Source: Nicotiana tabacum
Lineage: Eukaryota; Streptophyta; Magnoliopsida; Solanales; Solanaceae
Assembly (NCBI RefSeq): GCF_000715075.1
Contig: NC_134097.1
Coordinates: 69,783,190-69,847,189 of the forward strand
Direction of reading: 5' to 3'
DNA length: 64,000 nucleotides
Below, one piece after another: positions 38,479 to 49,379 of the stretch. The translations under genes and the position numbers were made by a program. Under the pieces are notes generated by a model. That model was not told the DNA's origin, searched no databases, and saw nothing but the letters and a program-made list of their open reading frames with translations. Position 1 is the first letter of the stretch. Every line of letters starts with the position of its first letter.

Positions 38479-38752
38479 ATAAAAACAAAAAGGTAATCAA
38501 GTTAGTGAGGATTAAAAAGTATTGGAATATTTAAACACATAGTGCGGGAATGTAAAGCGTGTCTTAATTTGGGAACCTCTTTTATGCCCGAGGTAGGCCT
38601 AGAGACAAATTAATTTGGAGAACTTACAATGCTAAATGCCTCATTTTATGGATAAAAATAGACGAATCCCAAAACGACACTAAATAAGCAAGGAATAAAA
38701 GTCACTAATAGCCATCGGCCTTATTACATTCATAGAGCGAAAAGGTAAATTC

Positions 38753-39078
38753 CTATCTATTTGTCCCAGAAGGACCTTCCTCATGTTGAATGTTCTCGTT
38801 GATAAAATCCTCCAGTTCATGTAGGTACACCAATAAAAATGCCTTCGCCAAATGTTCTCCTTCATTTCCCTTAGCGTTATGGCAATCAGCGACTCTCTTC
38901 CTCACCTTTCCTTCCAATTCCAACAAGCTGTATTCCAGATATTCCAACTTTTCACTGGATTTGGCGGCCCTCTCTTTTCATTCATTGATTTGGTCATTTG
39001 ACGAAATATTCCTCCACTAGTCTAGAAAGAGTGAGGGTATGCTAACCATACCGAAATTGGGGACCTCGTGCTTCATTT
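38753..39078 (-). pseudogene. Leader ORF upstream of Tat gag, unknown function
   Basis: From the ATG at 39078 the minus strand reads MKHEVPNFGMVSIPSLFLD, TAG, a short stretch, TGA, and then 70 or so codons ending GPSGTNR and a stop. The last part contains LEYLEYSLLELEGKVRKR and HLAKAFLLVYLHELEDFINE, amphipathic and probably helical or coiled-coil. It lies between the PBS leader and gag, where Ogre-type elements carry an extra ORF. I recognise no family. Two stops in one frame, with the frame otherwise kept, indicate an old coding region. Confidence 0.5.
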
Positions 39079-39340
39079 TCTGCAAAATAAAAGGGTTAAG
39101 ACCATACCCCCACCGGACTCAACTACTTAATATCAACAATTAGCATGAAGCATTTAGTTCTCCAAATAAATGCACAGAACGTGATGACGTCCGTTTGAGT
39201 TTAGGGAAACCCAGGGGACTTTTGGACGAGGATATCTTAAAGGATCATTATGTGGACAACATAACTGGTCCGACTAGGTTTGACCATGATGCATGAACAA
39301 TTTAAACAAAGTAAGGTTTCTATAGGGTTTTATACTGGTA

Positions 39341-39363
39341 CCCTTGAGCGGACAACTCAAGGG
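39341..39363. other. Leader hairpin with CGGACAA loop
   Basis: Perfect 8-bp stem CCCTTGAG (39341-39348) and CTCAAGGG (39356-39363) around loop CGGACAA. The second Tat-type element has the same loop at 61637-61643. Confidence 0.7.
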
Positions 39364-39727
39364 GAGAAGGCACGAAACTGTCAACTGCACCACTGATCGA
39401 CTAGTTTTACCGCAAATATGCCTTTACGAATTTAAGGGGTAATGATATAGGAAGAGCACAACCACTCATCAAGCGTTGCTATAGTATTTGTTTGGCACGA
39501 GTGTAGTTTGATGTTGAGCATGATTATGCAATAATTAAAAGCATGTTGACATGTATTTGCACGCTAAGAAAGTGATAAATACAGCAGTTATAAAGGAAGG
39601 AAACAAGAAAAGATATGTCAGTTTGCTTTTGAAGAAGAAATCAAATGCTTAAAGAAATTAAACAAGTAATTGCACATAGGGAGGTACAAATTCACAAGAA
39701 CAATCTGAAATGGTAAAAGCCTAAAAA

Positions 39728-39745
39728 TCCCCAGCAGGGTTGCCA
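39728..39745 (-). other. Primer binding site, tRNA-Arg type
   Basis: Plus-strand TCCCCAGCAGGGTTGCCA resembles the 3' end of plant tRNA-Arg (CCCCAGCGGAGTCGCCA) with a few changes. It ends three bases before the LTR at 39749. Confidence 0.78.
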
Positions 39746-39748
39746 TGC

Positions 39749-40334
39749 TGTCGCGTCCCCTTTTTTTCCCTTCCGCGGAAATCGGGTTCATGACATTTTA
39801 GGCATAGGACAACTCATTCCTTTTGGGAACGAGGTTTGCAGTTTTGAAGAGTCGCCACCTAATGATTTTTAGGTGCATTAGGACACCCATAAGGTTCATC
39901 TACAACTATGTTTGATAACCAGAGATAGGGTAAGGGCTTGAAATTATACTAAGGGGAAGGTGTTAGATATCCCTCAGGATCTACTAGTGTGGTTCCCGGC
40001 CAGATAGTTTTTGTAAATTTGTGCAATTAGCAAATAAACAAGTAAGGCTCAAATAATAGGGGATTTAGATACACAAGTGTTTGAAAATGATTAATAAAGC
40101 AAGGTTTTAAAAAGAGTTACGATCTAAGCATGCTTATGAAGGTAAATGGGGGTGTCCTAGGTTTGTTTGTAATATGGATCACATCAATGCAATATCCGGT
40201 ATGACACTCCTCAAAAGAGGGGCTACACGTGGTATTAGCACACCGGTCATCATATCCATATCTGCCCTTTACCGCTTGTGAATGTGATTTAAGTAAGGGT
40301 TGGTCTCGACCCCTATTGCATGCTGTTACCCGTC
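39749..40334 (-). repeat. Tat-type 5' LTR, first 586 bases only
   Basis: Direct repeat of 24597-25183 with few differences. It stops at TGTTACCCGTC, where a Tekay-type LTR begins. The rest should reappear outside the window. Confidence 0.88.
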
Positions 40335-41059
40335 TGTGACGACCCAAGGGGTCATCACCGTAATTCTTCCTTGTTCCGTGCTCCTGAGGCCTTGAAAACC
40401 TCGCTTTTAGTTGCCTCGATTGGCGTGCACAATTCGGGCGCGTAGCCGAAAAGTTTTTATGTTAGAATATGTGAATTATGTGAAACATTTGATGAATTTT
40501 GGTATTAATATGCATAATGTTGACTTCGGTCAACATTTTGGGTAAACGGACCCGGACCTGTGATTCGACGGTCCCGGAGGGTTCGTAGAAAAATATGGGA
40601 CTTGGGCGTGTGCCCGGAATCAAATTCTGAGGTCCCAAGCCCGAGAAATGAATTTTTGAAAGAAATTGTTTTTCTGAAATTTGATATGAAAATTTGAAAT
40701 GAAAAGGAGTTAGAAAATATAGGTATCGGGCTCGTATTTTGGTTCCGACACCCGGTACAAGTCTTAAATATGTGTTAAGCACTATCTGTAAAGTTTGGCT
40801 AAAAACGGACGTCATATGACGTGTTTCGGAATAAAAATGGAGAGTTTGAGTTATGAAAGTTGAAGAAAGAAAATCATGTTTGAGGCTTGATCCTATGTAT
40901 ATGATGTTATTTTGGCGATTTGATCGCACGAGTAAGTCCGTACGATGTTTTTAAGGTTGTGTGCATGTTTGGTTTGGAGCCCCGAGGGCTCGGGTGAGTT
41001 TTGAATGGGGTCCGAGAGGTCTTGGACTTAAGAAAATGCAGGTTCAGATGTTGTAGACA

Positions 41060-41278
41060 CCAGCGCGGCCGCGGTCATTTCTGCGTGGTCTGCGCTAGAG
41101 CCGCGCGGCCGCGATGCATTTATGTGCGGTCCGCGTGGCTGAGTCTGAGGGCTAGGGTTTCAGGTTAGCCAGCGCGGCCGCACACCAAAACAGTGTGGTC
41201 CGCGCTGGAAGGGTTCTGAGAAGCCCCACTTTTCTCCCATTCGGCGCGGCCGCAACACATTTTTGTGCGGTCCGCGCA
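41060..41278. repeat. Four tandem GC-rich hairpins in LTR
   Basis: At 41060-41098, 41100-41139, 41169-41208 and 41243-41278 the pattern GCGCGGCCGC - short loop - GTGCGGTCCGCGC recurs. The third has about 16 paired bases (CCAGCGCGGCCGCACAC with GTGTGGTCCGCGCTGG). Confidence 0.85.
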
Positions 41279-42260
41279 AGGTTCTCAGAAAGGTATACAA
41301 GTTCGGAAAATCTCAGTCATTTTTCACTTTTCAAAAACCCAAAACCTAAGAGGCGATTTTCCAAACAACTTTTTTTCTCCAAAACGATTGGTAAGTGATT
41401 TCTAACTTAATTTCTTTATTCCTTAACATCTTTTAACATAATTTCAACTTCAAATCAAAGATTTTCATGGGGAAAATTGGGTGTTTTGGATGGAACCTAG
41501 GTTTTCTACAAATTGAAAAGTTGGACCTCAATTTGGGGTCCGATTTAAAAACAAATCATCTATTGGGATTCATGGGGGAATGAGTAACCGGGTTTTGGTC
41601 CGAACCTTGAGTTTCGACCATGTGGGTCCGGGGGTATTTTTGGCCTTTTTGGGAAAAACCTTGAAAAATCTATTTTCATGCATTGGGGATGATTCATTTA
41701 GTAATTATTAATGTGATTAAGTAACTTATGACTAGATTCGAGCGGATTAGTGGTGGAATCAAGAGGTAAAGCTATACTAGAAGCGTGAGTTGAGTTTGGA
41801 GCATTCGAGGTAAGTGTTTGTTCTAACTTTGGCTTGAGGGAATAGGATTAGGATGATATTTGCTACTTGCTAATGTGGAGTACGGTGTATAGGCATGGTG
41901 ACGATTATCTATGCACCAAAGTCTAGCATGACCGTGAGTCTTGATTGCTTTTAATTCGAATAATGTGACACAAGCTCCTTGTTTATTTGATGAGTTTCAT
42001 ATAATGTGAACGGTGGAGGTAAAATTTTGATTGGTGTACTTTTGGAGCGTTAGCTCGAACATGAATGCGTTAGTTGAGGAAGAATGGATTTAAAAAGAGA
42101 ATGTGTTGTGATTACTCCCTTGCCGGGATGTGTATACCGATATATATACTCTCCCTTGTCGGGATATTTTGGGCTGTTAGTTGTACCCTTGCCGGGTTAG
42201 AGTGATATGTTGTTGATTTCCCCTAATGGGACTCTCCTTACAAAATCAGATGTTTCGAAT

Positions 42261-42731
42261 TATATTATGGGATCGTGTGGCACGCCGTCCACTTATATAT
42301 GATATTATGGGATCGTGTGGCACGCCGTCCACTTATATATGATATTATGGGATCGTGTGGCATGCCGTCCACTTATATATGATATTATGGGATCGTGTGG
42401 CACGCCGTCCACTTATATATGATATTATGGGATCGTGTGGCACGCCGTCCACTTATATATGATATTATGGGATCGTGTGGCACGCCGTCCACTTATATAT
42501 GATATTATGGGATCGTGTGGCATGCCGTCCACTTATATATGATATTATGGGATCGTGTGGCACGCCGTCCACTTATATATGATATTATGGGATCGTGTGG
42601 CACGCCGTCCACTTATATATGATATTATGGGATCGTGTGGCACGCCGTCCACTTATATATGATATTATGGGATCGTGTGGCACGCCGTCCACTTATATAT
42701 GATATTATGGGATCGTGTGGCACGCCGTCCA

Positions 42732-42740
<9 letters not shown>
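42261..42740 (+). repeat. 40-bp tandem array, 12 units
   Basis: Units are nearly identical and hold GGGATCGTGTGGCACGCCGT. Two units (42341-42380 and 42501-42540) differ by C to T in CACGCC, a CpG position. The array is followed by a TA dinucleotide run at about 42733-42772. Confidence 0.95.

Positions 42741-42772
<32 letters not shown>
42733..42772. repeat. (AT)n microsatellite
   Basis: About 20 TA dinucleotides directly after the last 40-bp unit, whose own end is TATATAT, so it probably grew by slippage from that end. Confidence 0.95.
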
Positions 42773-42775
<3 letters not shown>

Positions 42776-43437
42776 CCAGAGTCTCTTCTGTTTATTTTCG
42801 ATATTTCATTTTTACCTGTTACTCCCCGATAGCATGTCCCCTCCTAGCTTGACTTTGTATTATCTTGTTATTGTTTTTTTTCTTGCACTTGTATATATAT
42901 CTGTACAGGTTAATTATGGTAGGTCCTGTTTAGCCTCGTCACTACTTCGCCGGGGTTAGGCCAGGCACTTACCAGCACATGGGGTCGGTTGTGCTGATGC
43001 TACACTCTGTGCATTTTTGTACATAGATCAGGGAGCAGCTTACGGACCACAGCAGTAGGACTTCTGGGAGCTATCTTCAGTCCAGGGACTCTCGAGGTAG
43101 CCTAGCTGGCGTTCGCAGGCCTAAGTCCCTTTCCATGTTTTTCGTTTGTTCATCTTGTATCAGACAAACATGATGTATTTCCTTTCAGACATTGTTTGTA
43201 GTATTCTGTAGTAGTCCATGAGCTAGTGACACCAGAACTTGGGTAGTGATGTGTATTAAACTTCCGCACTTTTTGTTTTCAGTCGCTTTAGATTTAAAGT
43301 CTTCCGCTTAGATTTTGTCTCATTTATTTATTGTTTGAAAGAAAGCAGGAAAGGTGTTTTACATATTTGGCTTGCCTAGCTCCGATAGTAGGCGCCATCA
43401 CGACACCCGATGGTGGGAAATCCGGGTCGTGACAAGT

Positions 43438-43449
43438 TGGTATCAGAGC
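43438..43449 (+). other. Primer binding site, initiator tRNA-Met type
   Basis: TGGTATCAGAGC begins three bases after the LTR. This is the standard Met-type PBS of plant chromoviruses. Confidence 0.93.
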
Positions 43450-43630
43450 ACTAGGTTACTCAGGTCTCACAACTCACGGACAAACTCAGTAGAGTCTGAG
43501 GGATCGGTTCAGAGACGTCTGTATTTATCCCGCAGAGGCTACTGAGTTAGGAAAACTTCACCTTGTTCATTCTTGTTGTGCGATTATGTTTCTCAAGTAC
43601 TGATTGTCTTTCCACTCTGTTCTTTCGTAG

Positions 43631-45150
43631 ATGGCGTGGGCATGTGCTTCCTCTTCTACCGCGCAACAGCCTGAGCCCCCAGCAGCATATCCTATTAGGG
43701 GCAGAGGGCGAGGCCAAGGCCGTGCCAGAGGCCGAGGCCGGGGCAGAGCTCAGCCCCAAGCAGCATTTCCAGCGACGGAGCCTCAGGTTGATTTTGAGGA
43801 GGAGGTTTCGGCCCCAGCTATTCCGGTGGGCCCAGCTCAGGTCCCAGAGGGTTTTATAGCCACTCCAGTGCTTCAGGATGCTTTGGTATGACTGGTAGGC
43901 TTTATGGAGGGCATTTCTAGAGCGGGTTTGCTTCCCATAGCTCCAGCCACATCTCAGGCTGGGGGAGGAGTTCAGACTCCCGATACTCGTACTCCAGAGC
44001 CAGTAGCTCCTCAGGCTCAGGTTCCAGCAGTTCAGCTAGTCGTGGCAGTTCAGCCAGCTGTGGCAGCCCAACCAGGTATTGCGGCTCAGTCGAGCGATGG
44101 TGCAGCTATGTCCGCGAATGCTTTGTGGAGGCTTGATCGTTTCACCAAGCTCTTCACAACCACATATAGTGGCACCCCCTCAGAGGATGCTCAGGATTTC
44201 ATATTCAGCTGTCATGAGGTTCAACGGACTATGGGCATTGTAGAGACCAATGGGGTCGACTTTGCCACTTTTCGCCTGGCAGGATCCGCCAAGACTTGGT
44301 GGAGGGATTTCTGTTTAGCCAGGCCAGCAGGGTCGCCATCATTGACTTGGGATCAGTTTTCAGAGTTATTTCTGGGGAAGTTTCTTCCAGTTACTCAGCG
44401 AGATGCTCTTCCAGGCAGTTTGAGCGTCTCCAGCAGGGTCCTATGACGGTCACCCAATATGAGATCCGGTTCATTGATCTTGCTCATCATGCCATTGTGA
44501 TACTCCCCAACGATAGAGAGAGAGTGCGGAGGTTTATTGATGGGTTGGCCCAGCCGATTCGTGTTCAGATGGCCATGAGTGCTGGTAGTGAGATTTCATT
44601 TCAGGAGGCGGCAGATGGTGCCTGCCGGATAGAGATGGCATTTGCTCAGGGAGGTGGTCATGGGTCTGATAAGAGGCCCCGTCATTCTGGTAGATTCAGT
44701 GGTACCTCGTCTGGAGGTAGGGATTCTTATGGTAGAGGCCATCCTTCGAGGCCCTTTCAGTCAGCTCTCCAGGCTTCTCATGGTATACCAACTGGTCATG
44801 GTTCTCAGACGCAGTATTCTGACCAGCAGCTCTTCAGTTCACCATCAGCACCGATCAGTGCACCACCACTTCGTTATTCTCAGCAGTCGAGGGCTTGTTA
44901 TACTTGCGGCGATGTGAGTCACATTGCCAAATATTGCCCTCAAGTTTCCAGCAGTTCGCAGCACCAGGGTTCTCGCCCGATGATCCAGGCACCAGTTGCC
45001 CCACAGCCTGCCCAGCTAGCTAGAGGCGGGGGTAGAGGACATAGAGGTGGAGGTAGAGGTTTTAGAGGTGGAGCTCAGACCGCTAGAGGTAGGGGTCAAC
45101 CAGCAGCAGATCGTCCCAGGGATATGATTCAGGGAGGTGGGGCCCAGGCC
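43631..45150 (+). pseudogene. Tekay-type gag, broken
   Basis: The ATG at 43631 opens a basic Arg/Gly-rich start (GRGRGQGRARGRGRGRAQ), then a TGA at 43889-43891 in place of a probable CGA, then an Ala/Pro/Val/Gln linker and the gag core (WRLDRFTKLFTTTYSG, STOP-free to 44410). A frameshift near 44410 moves the frame, which continues with FERLQQGPMTVTQYEIRF. A CCHC knuckle, CYTCGDVSHIAKYC, lies at about 44895-44936, followed by a Gly/Arg-rich tail (to about 45110). It would package element RNA. Confidence 0.92.
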
Positions 45151-45855
45151 CATTGTTATGCTTTGCCAGCCAGGCCAGAGGCTGAGTCATCAGATGCTGT
45201 GATTACAGGTACTATTCTGGTCTGTGATAGGGATGCTTCTATGCTATTAGATCCCGGATCTACGTATTCATATGTGTCGTCCTATTTTGCACCCTATTTG
45301 GTTATGCCTAGTGACTCGTTGAGTATTCCTGTTTATGTGTCAACACCGGTGGGTGACTCTATTGTGGTCGACCAAGTTCATCGTTCTTGTATCGTAGTGT
45401 TTGGGGGTCTTGAGACCCGTGTTGATTTGTTGCTTTTGGACATGGTCGACTTTGATGTTATATTGGGGATGGATTGGTTATCCCCATACCATGCTATCTT
45501 GGATTGCCATGCCAAGAACGTGACCTTAGCCTTACCGAATTTACCCCGTTTAGAGTGGAGAGGGACTTCTGGTCATTGTACCCGCAGTGTTATCTCGTAT
45601 GTGAAAGCTCGGCGTATGGTCGAGAAGGGATGTTTGTCCTACTTGGCGCATGTTCGTGATTCTAGCACGGAGGCCCCTTCTATTGATTCTGTGCCCGTTG
45701 TTCGAGAGTTTCCTGAGGTTTTCCCTTCAGACTTGCCGGGTATGCCGCCCGACAGGGATATCGACTTTTGTATTGATTTGGCCCCGGGCACTCAACCCAT
45801 TTCTATCCCGCCATATCGTATGGCCCCGCCGGAGTTTAAAGAGTTAAAGGAATAG
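45150..45855 (+). pseudogene. Tekay-type aspartic protease
   Basis: Continues the gag frame: retropepsin active site LLDPGSTYSYVSSYF (Asp-Pro-Gly-Ser), then VDLLLLDMVDFDVILGMDWL. The domain leads into FCIDLAPGTQPISIPPYRMA, the RT N terminus, and a TAG at 45853-45855 in place of CAG (KELKEQLQ). The domain itself is uninterrupted. Confidence 0.9.
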
Positions 45856-47021
45856 CTGCAGGATTTGCTTGAGAAAGGTTTCATTAGACCCAGTGTTTCG
45901 CCTTGGGGTGCGCCGGTGTTGTTTGTTAAGAAAAAGGATGGTTCGATGAGAATGTGCATCGATTACCGGCAATTGAACAAGGTTACAATTAAGAATAAGT
46001 ATCCACTACCGAGGATCGACGATTTATTCGACCAGCTTTAGGGTGCGAAGTTATTTTCAAAGATAGGTTTGAGATCGGGCTACCACCAGTTGAGGATTAG
46101 GGCGTTTGATGTCCCTAAGACAGCATTTCGCACTCGGTATGGGCACTATGAGTTTTTGGTCATGTCATTTGGATTGACTAATGCCCCAGCAGCGTTGATG
46201 GAGTTGATGAACCGAGTGTTCATACCTTATTTGGACTTGTTCGTGATAGTCTTCAATGACGATATTCTTATATACTCCCGCAGTCAGGAGGAGCATGAGC
46301 AGCACCTCAGAGTGGTCCTTCAGACCCTAAAGGATAGTCAGTTGTATGTTAAGTTCTCAAAGTGCGAGTTTTGGTTGAGTTCGGTCGCATTCCTGGGTCA
46401 TGTCGTATCAGCAGCAGGTATTCAGGTAGACCCAAAGAAGATAGAGGCAGTCAAGAACTGGCCTCGACCAGCTTCAGCTATGGATATTCGGAGTTTCCTG
46501 GGGTTAGCAGGTTACTACCTTCGGTTCGTGGAGGGGTTTTCATCCATTACAGCCCCTATGACCAGATTGACCCAGAAGGGTGCCCAGTTCAGGTGGTCGG
46601 ACGAGTGTGAAGCGAGTTTCCAGAAGCTCAAGACGGCTCTGACTACGGCACCGGTGTTGGTTCTGCCTACAGGTTCAGGGCCATATACGGTCTATTGTGA
46701 TGCGTCTCGTATTGGGCTTGGTGCAGTGTTGATGCAGGAAGGCAAAGTCATTGCTTATGCTTCGAAGCAGTTGAAGATCCACGAGAAGAATTATCCGGTT
46801 CATGATCTCGAGTTGGCAACCATTGTTCATGCCTTGAAGATCTGGAGGCATTAATTATATGGTGTGACGTGTGAGGTTTACACTGATCACCAGAGTCTTC
46901 AGTATCTGTTCAAGCAGAAAGAGTTGAATTTGAGGCAGAGGAGGTGGTTAGAGTTGCTAAAGGATTATGTTACTGTCTTATACCACCCGGGGAAGGCCAA
47001 TGTGGTGGCCGATGCATTGAG
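45856..47021 (+). pseudogene. Tekay-type RT and RNase H, broken, truncated
   Basis: RT shows [20 protein letters not shown], a TAG at 46038-46040 (probably from CAG), [28 protein letters not shown] and the active site [10 protein letters not shown], where both Asp are kept but the preceding residue is Asn. RNase H has [15 protein letters not shown], and a TAA at 46852-46854 replaces the Tyr of WRHYLYG. It continues through [12 protein letters not shown] to [10 protein letters not shown], where the inserted LTR begins at 47022. Confidence 0.93.
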
Positions 47022-49363
47022 TGTCACACCTCCTTTTTGCGCGCCCGCCCCGAAGGGTTAAATGCGCGAGGGAGTTTTTCCAATTTAAGTGACAATATTT
47101 GAAATGAGATTATTTATTTAATTCAGAGTCGCCACTTGGGAAAGGTTTGGATTTTGGTGTCCCAAGTCACCGGTTTATCTTGAACCCCAAATCGAGGAAA
47201 TTTTCGACTTTCCAAATGAAGTCTGCGAACCAGAAATTCTAAGTAAGGAATTCTGTTGACCCTAGGGAAGGTGTTAGGCACCCACGGATCCCGTGGTTCT
47301 AGCACGGTCGCTTAAATTGTTATAATGGCTAAATATTTGATTTTAATACATGTTATAACTTGTGTGCTTTTATTAAGTTTAAACCGCTTTTATTATTATT
47401 TTTTAATAGAATTGCAACGTCGTGAAAATGCATCTCGAACCACGTCGCAATCAATGCACCCGTGGTTGTTAATACATTCTGACTCCATTGAGATTTGGAT
47501 TTGGGTCACATAAATGCGCACCCGAATTTAAGAATGTAATTTAATTAAAATCGCGCCTAAAGAGTCTAACGCGTTATTATCTTTGAGGAAGGCTGCGAAA
47601 TTCGCTGAACAGCCCATCCCAAATTCTGAGTATTTTTAGTATATACATTTATGAGGGCCCCGCAGTTTGTGCATTTTATTAGGCGAGGCTCGACTCATTT
47701 TATTTTTAAAAGGGTAAGCCTAAAAGCAACTATGATTTTTTTTTTGTTTTGTCTCTATCAAAAAAAAAATCCTAATTTATTCACTAAGATTATCTAGAGC
47801 CATTATAATCGGGTTACATGAGATGCACCCCCGAAATTTAGAAATTAAGCATCACAACTACGTCACGGGAACCGTACCCGTAATCACAATGATTTATTAA
47901 TTGCACCTAATCAACGAAACTTGATTAATAACATCTACCAATTCAAACGAATCTAGCTTTCATTTAGTGACTTGAGAAAATAATTCTAATCAAACACACA
48001 TAAATCAAAACAGAAACAAAAGAAACAATAGTAAAACATTTAGACAAATCTAAATCAAAACTGAAACATTCATCTAATGCAAACAAGAAATTAGAGGAAA
48101 TGAACCTTTGATATGAATATTCTATCAATAGACTGAGAAGACAACCTTCTTCATGAAATGGATACAGCTCAACAATCGTTACTCCAAAACGAAATAAAGC
48201 CAAGCAAAACCATACGGACTAGAAGGAGACTCAAACGGAAACCTGGACTAGCGACTTTGACCGGCGACGAAAATCCAAACGCATCTGTTCCGTTTTCTTT
48301 TAGCCGATTTCAGCAGATCTTTTGGCTCATTTTTGGTGGTGTTAGGGGTGGATTTTATGGCTGTTTGCAACAGGTTTTTGCTGCTATTTTAGAGGTCGTT
48401 TTGACTGAAGAAACGGGGCTATTTTCAAGCTTGTTTTGACGTGTTTTGAACTGATTTTAATGGATGAAATACTGGAGCTTCAAGGCTGTTTTGATGGTGA
48501 AAAGTTAGTTGTTTTCTAGTTTGAGAAGAAAGAAAGAAGGAGATACGTTAGGGAGGGGGTGTTCTGCCCGTGTATATCCGCGGTATATTGAGTGTATATC
48601 TAAGGTATACCCTGTCCGCGTTTTTGGAAGGGGGGGGGTGTTCTTTTGCCATAAAAATGGGTAGTGGTTGGGTGGTTTGAAGAAGATGAAGAGAGGAGAG
48701 GGGACTGGTGTCTAAGGTCTCTGCCCGTGTGTGTTTTTGTTTGGGTTTTAATGGAGAATATTGAAGACCATGTGTGGGTTGTGTGTTGTGTGCATGTGCT
48801 AGCATGTGTGAGTTGGGTGTTGTGTTCATGTGCTAGCATGTGTGAGTTGTGTGTTGTGTTCATGTGCTAGCATGTGTGAGTTATGTGTTGTGTTCATGTG
48901 CTAGCATGAAAATATTTTGGGCTAGGTCCGAAAATTAGGCCTAAAATGAGTCGTTTGAACTCAAATATTATTCTTTCCTCGCAACCGAGAATAAAAACAC
49001 GACCTTATTTAATTAATCCTACGTAAGCAGAATAATTATTAAAACAAACTGACAATTAAAACAAAAATATATATATATATATATAAACTAACAATTAAAA
49101 CCAAAATATATATATATATATTTTTTGTATTTTTAAATTTATATAAAAATAAAAATAAAGTACTATTTTTGTATTTTTTTCAAAATTTATGAGAAATAAA
49201 TAAACTAAAATTTATATATCTTTTTTTGTAATTTTCATTTTTGTGACGAAAATAAAGTAAAAAGAGTCAAAATAAGCTGAAATAGCTACATTAAGGCTAA
49301 ATTAAATATTTACGTGCTAAAAATGTGAAAGATTTGGGGAAGGACAAAAATCACATGTCAACA
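47022..49363 (-). repeat. Second Tat-type element, left LTR, 2.3 kb
   Basis: Starts TGTCACACC and ends ATGTCAACA before the PPT. Very similar to 61981-64000. It has a 34-bp minisatellite at 48779-48907 and a G-run at about 48629. Its GTCGCCACTTGGGAAAGG and GGGAAGGTGTTAGGCACCC blocks also occur in the LTR of the first Tat-type element. Confidence 0.92.
48779..48907 (+). repeat. 34-bp minisatellite in left LTR, about 4 units
   Basis: Units read GTGTTGTGTTCATGTGCTAG with CATGTGTGAGTT following. The last unit is partial and runs into the LTR body. Confidence 0.9.
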
Positions 49364-49379
49364 GCTGCCCCTCTTTGAC
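49364..49379 (-). other. Polypurine tract of second Tat-type element
   Basis: The minus strand reads GTCAAAGAGGGGCAGC directly before the LTR. It shares AAAGAGGGGCAGC with the tract at 29251. Confidence 0.85.

Larger units (their letters stand above)
24597..40334 (-). mobile_element. Tat/Ogre-type LTR retrotransposon, right LTR interrupted
   Basis: Minus-strand element with LTR 24597-29250, PPT, long 3' UTR, integrase, RT, RNase H, an extra archaeal-type RNase H, protease, gag, a leader ORF, a tRNA-Arg-type PBS and the start of the other LTR (39749-40334). The second RNase H after the normal one and the LTR size are marks of the Tat lineage. A Tekay-type element starts at 40335 inside the right LTR, so its remaining end should lie beyond the window. 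All ORFs are broken. Confidence 0.9.
40335..43434 (+). repeat. Tekay-type 5' LTR (family 3), 3.1 kb
   Basis: Starts TGTGACGACCC and ends GGGTCGTGACA, followed by a Met-type PBS. It contains four GC-rich hairpins (41060-41278), a 12-unit 40-bp array (42261-42740) and an (AT)n run. Confidence 0.9.
40335..47021 (+). mobile_element. Tekay-type LTR retrotransposon, 5' part
   Basis: Plus-strand element: LTR 40335-43434, PBS, gag with CCHC knuckle, protease, RT and RNase H, cut at 47021 by a second Tat-type element. It is inserted in the Tat-type LTR at 40334; the presumed target duplication (CCGTC at 40330-40334) cannot be confirmed because the other end is outside the window. Confidence 0.9.

Noticed and set aside
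42261..42740. CRISPR-like repeat array
   Set aside because: The 40-bp units are directly adjoining with no unique spacers, and the DNA is plant nuclear.
48158..48439. 93-codon ORF present in both LTRs (also 63118-63399)
   Set aside because: It is antisense to the element and duplicated only because the LTRs are. The sequence continues without a change in character on both sides.
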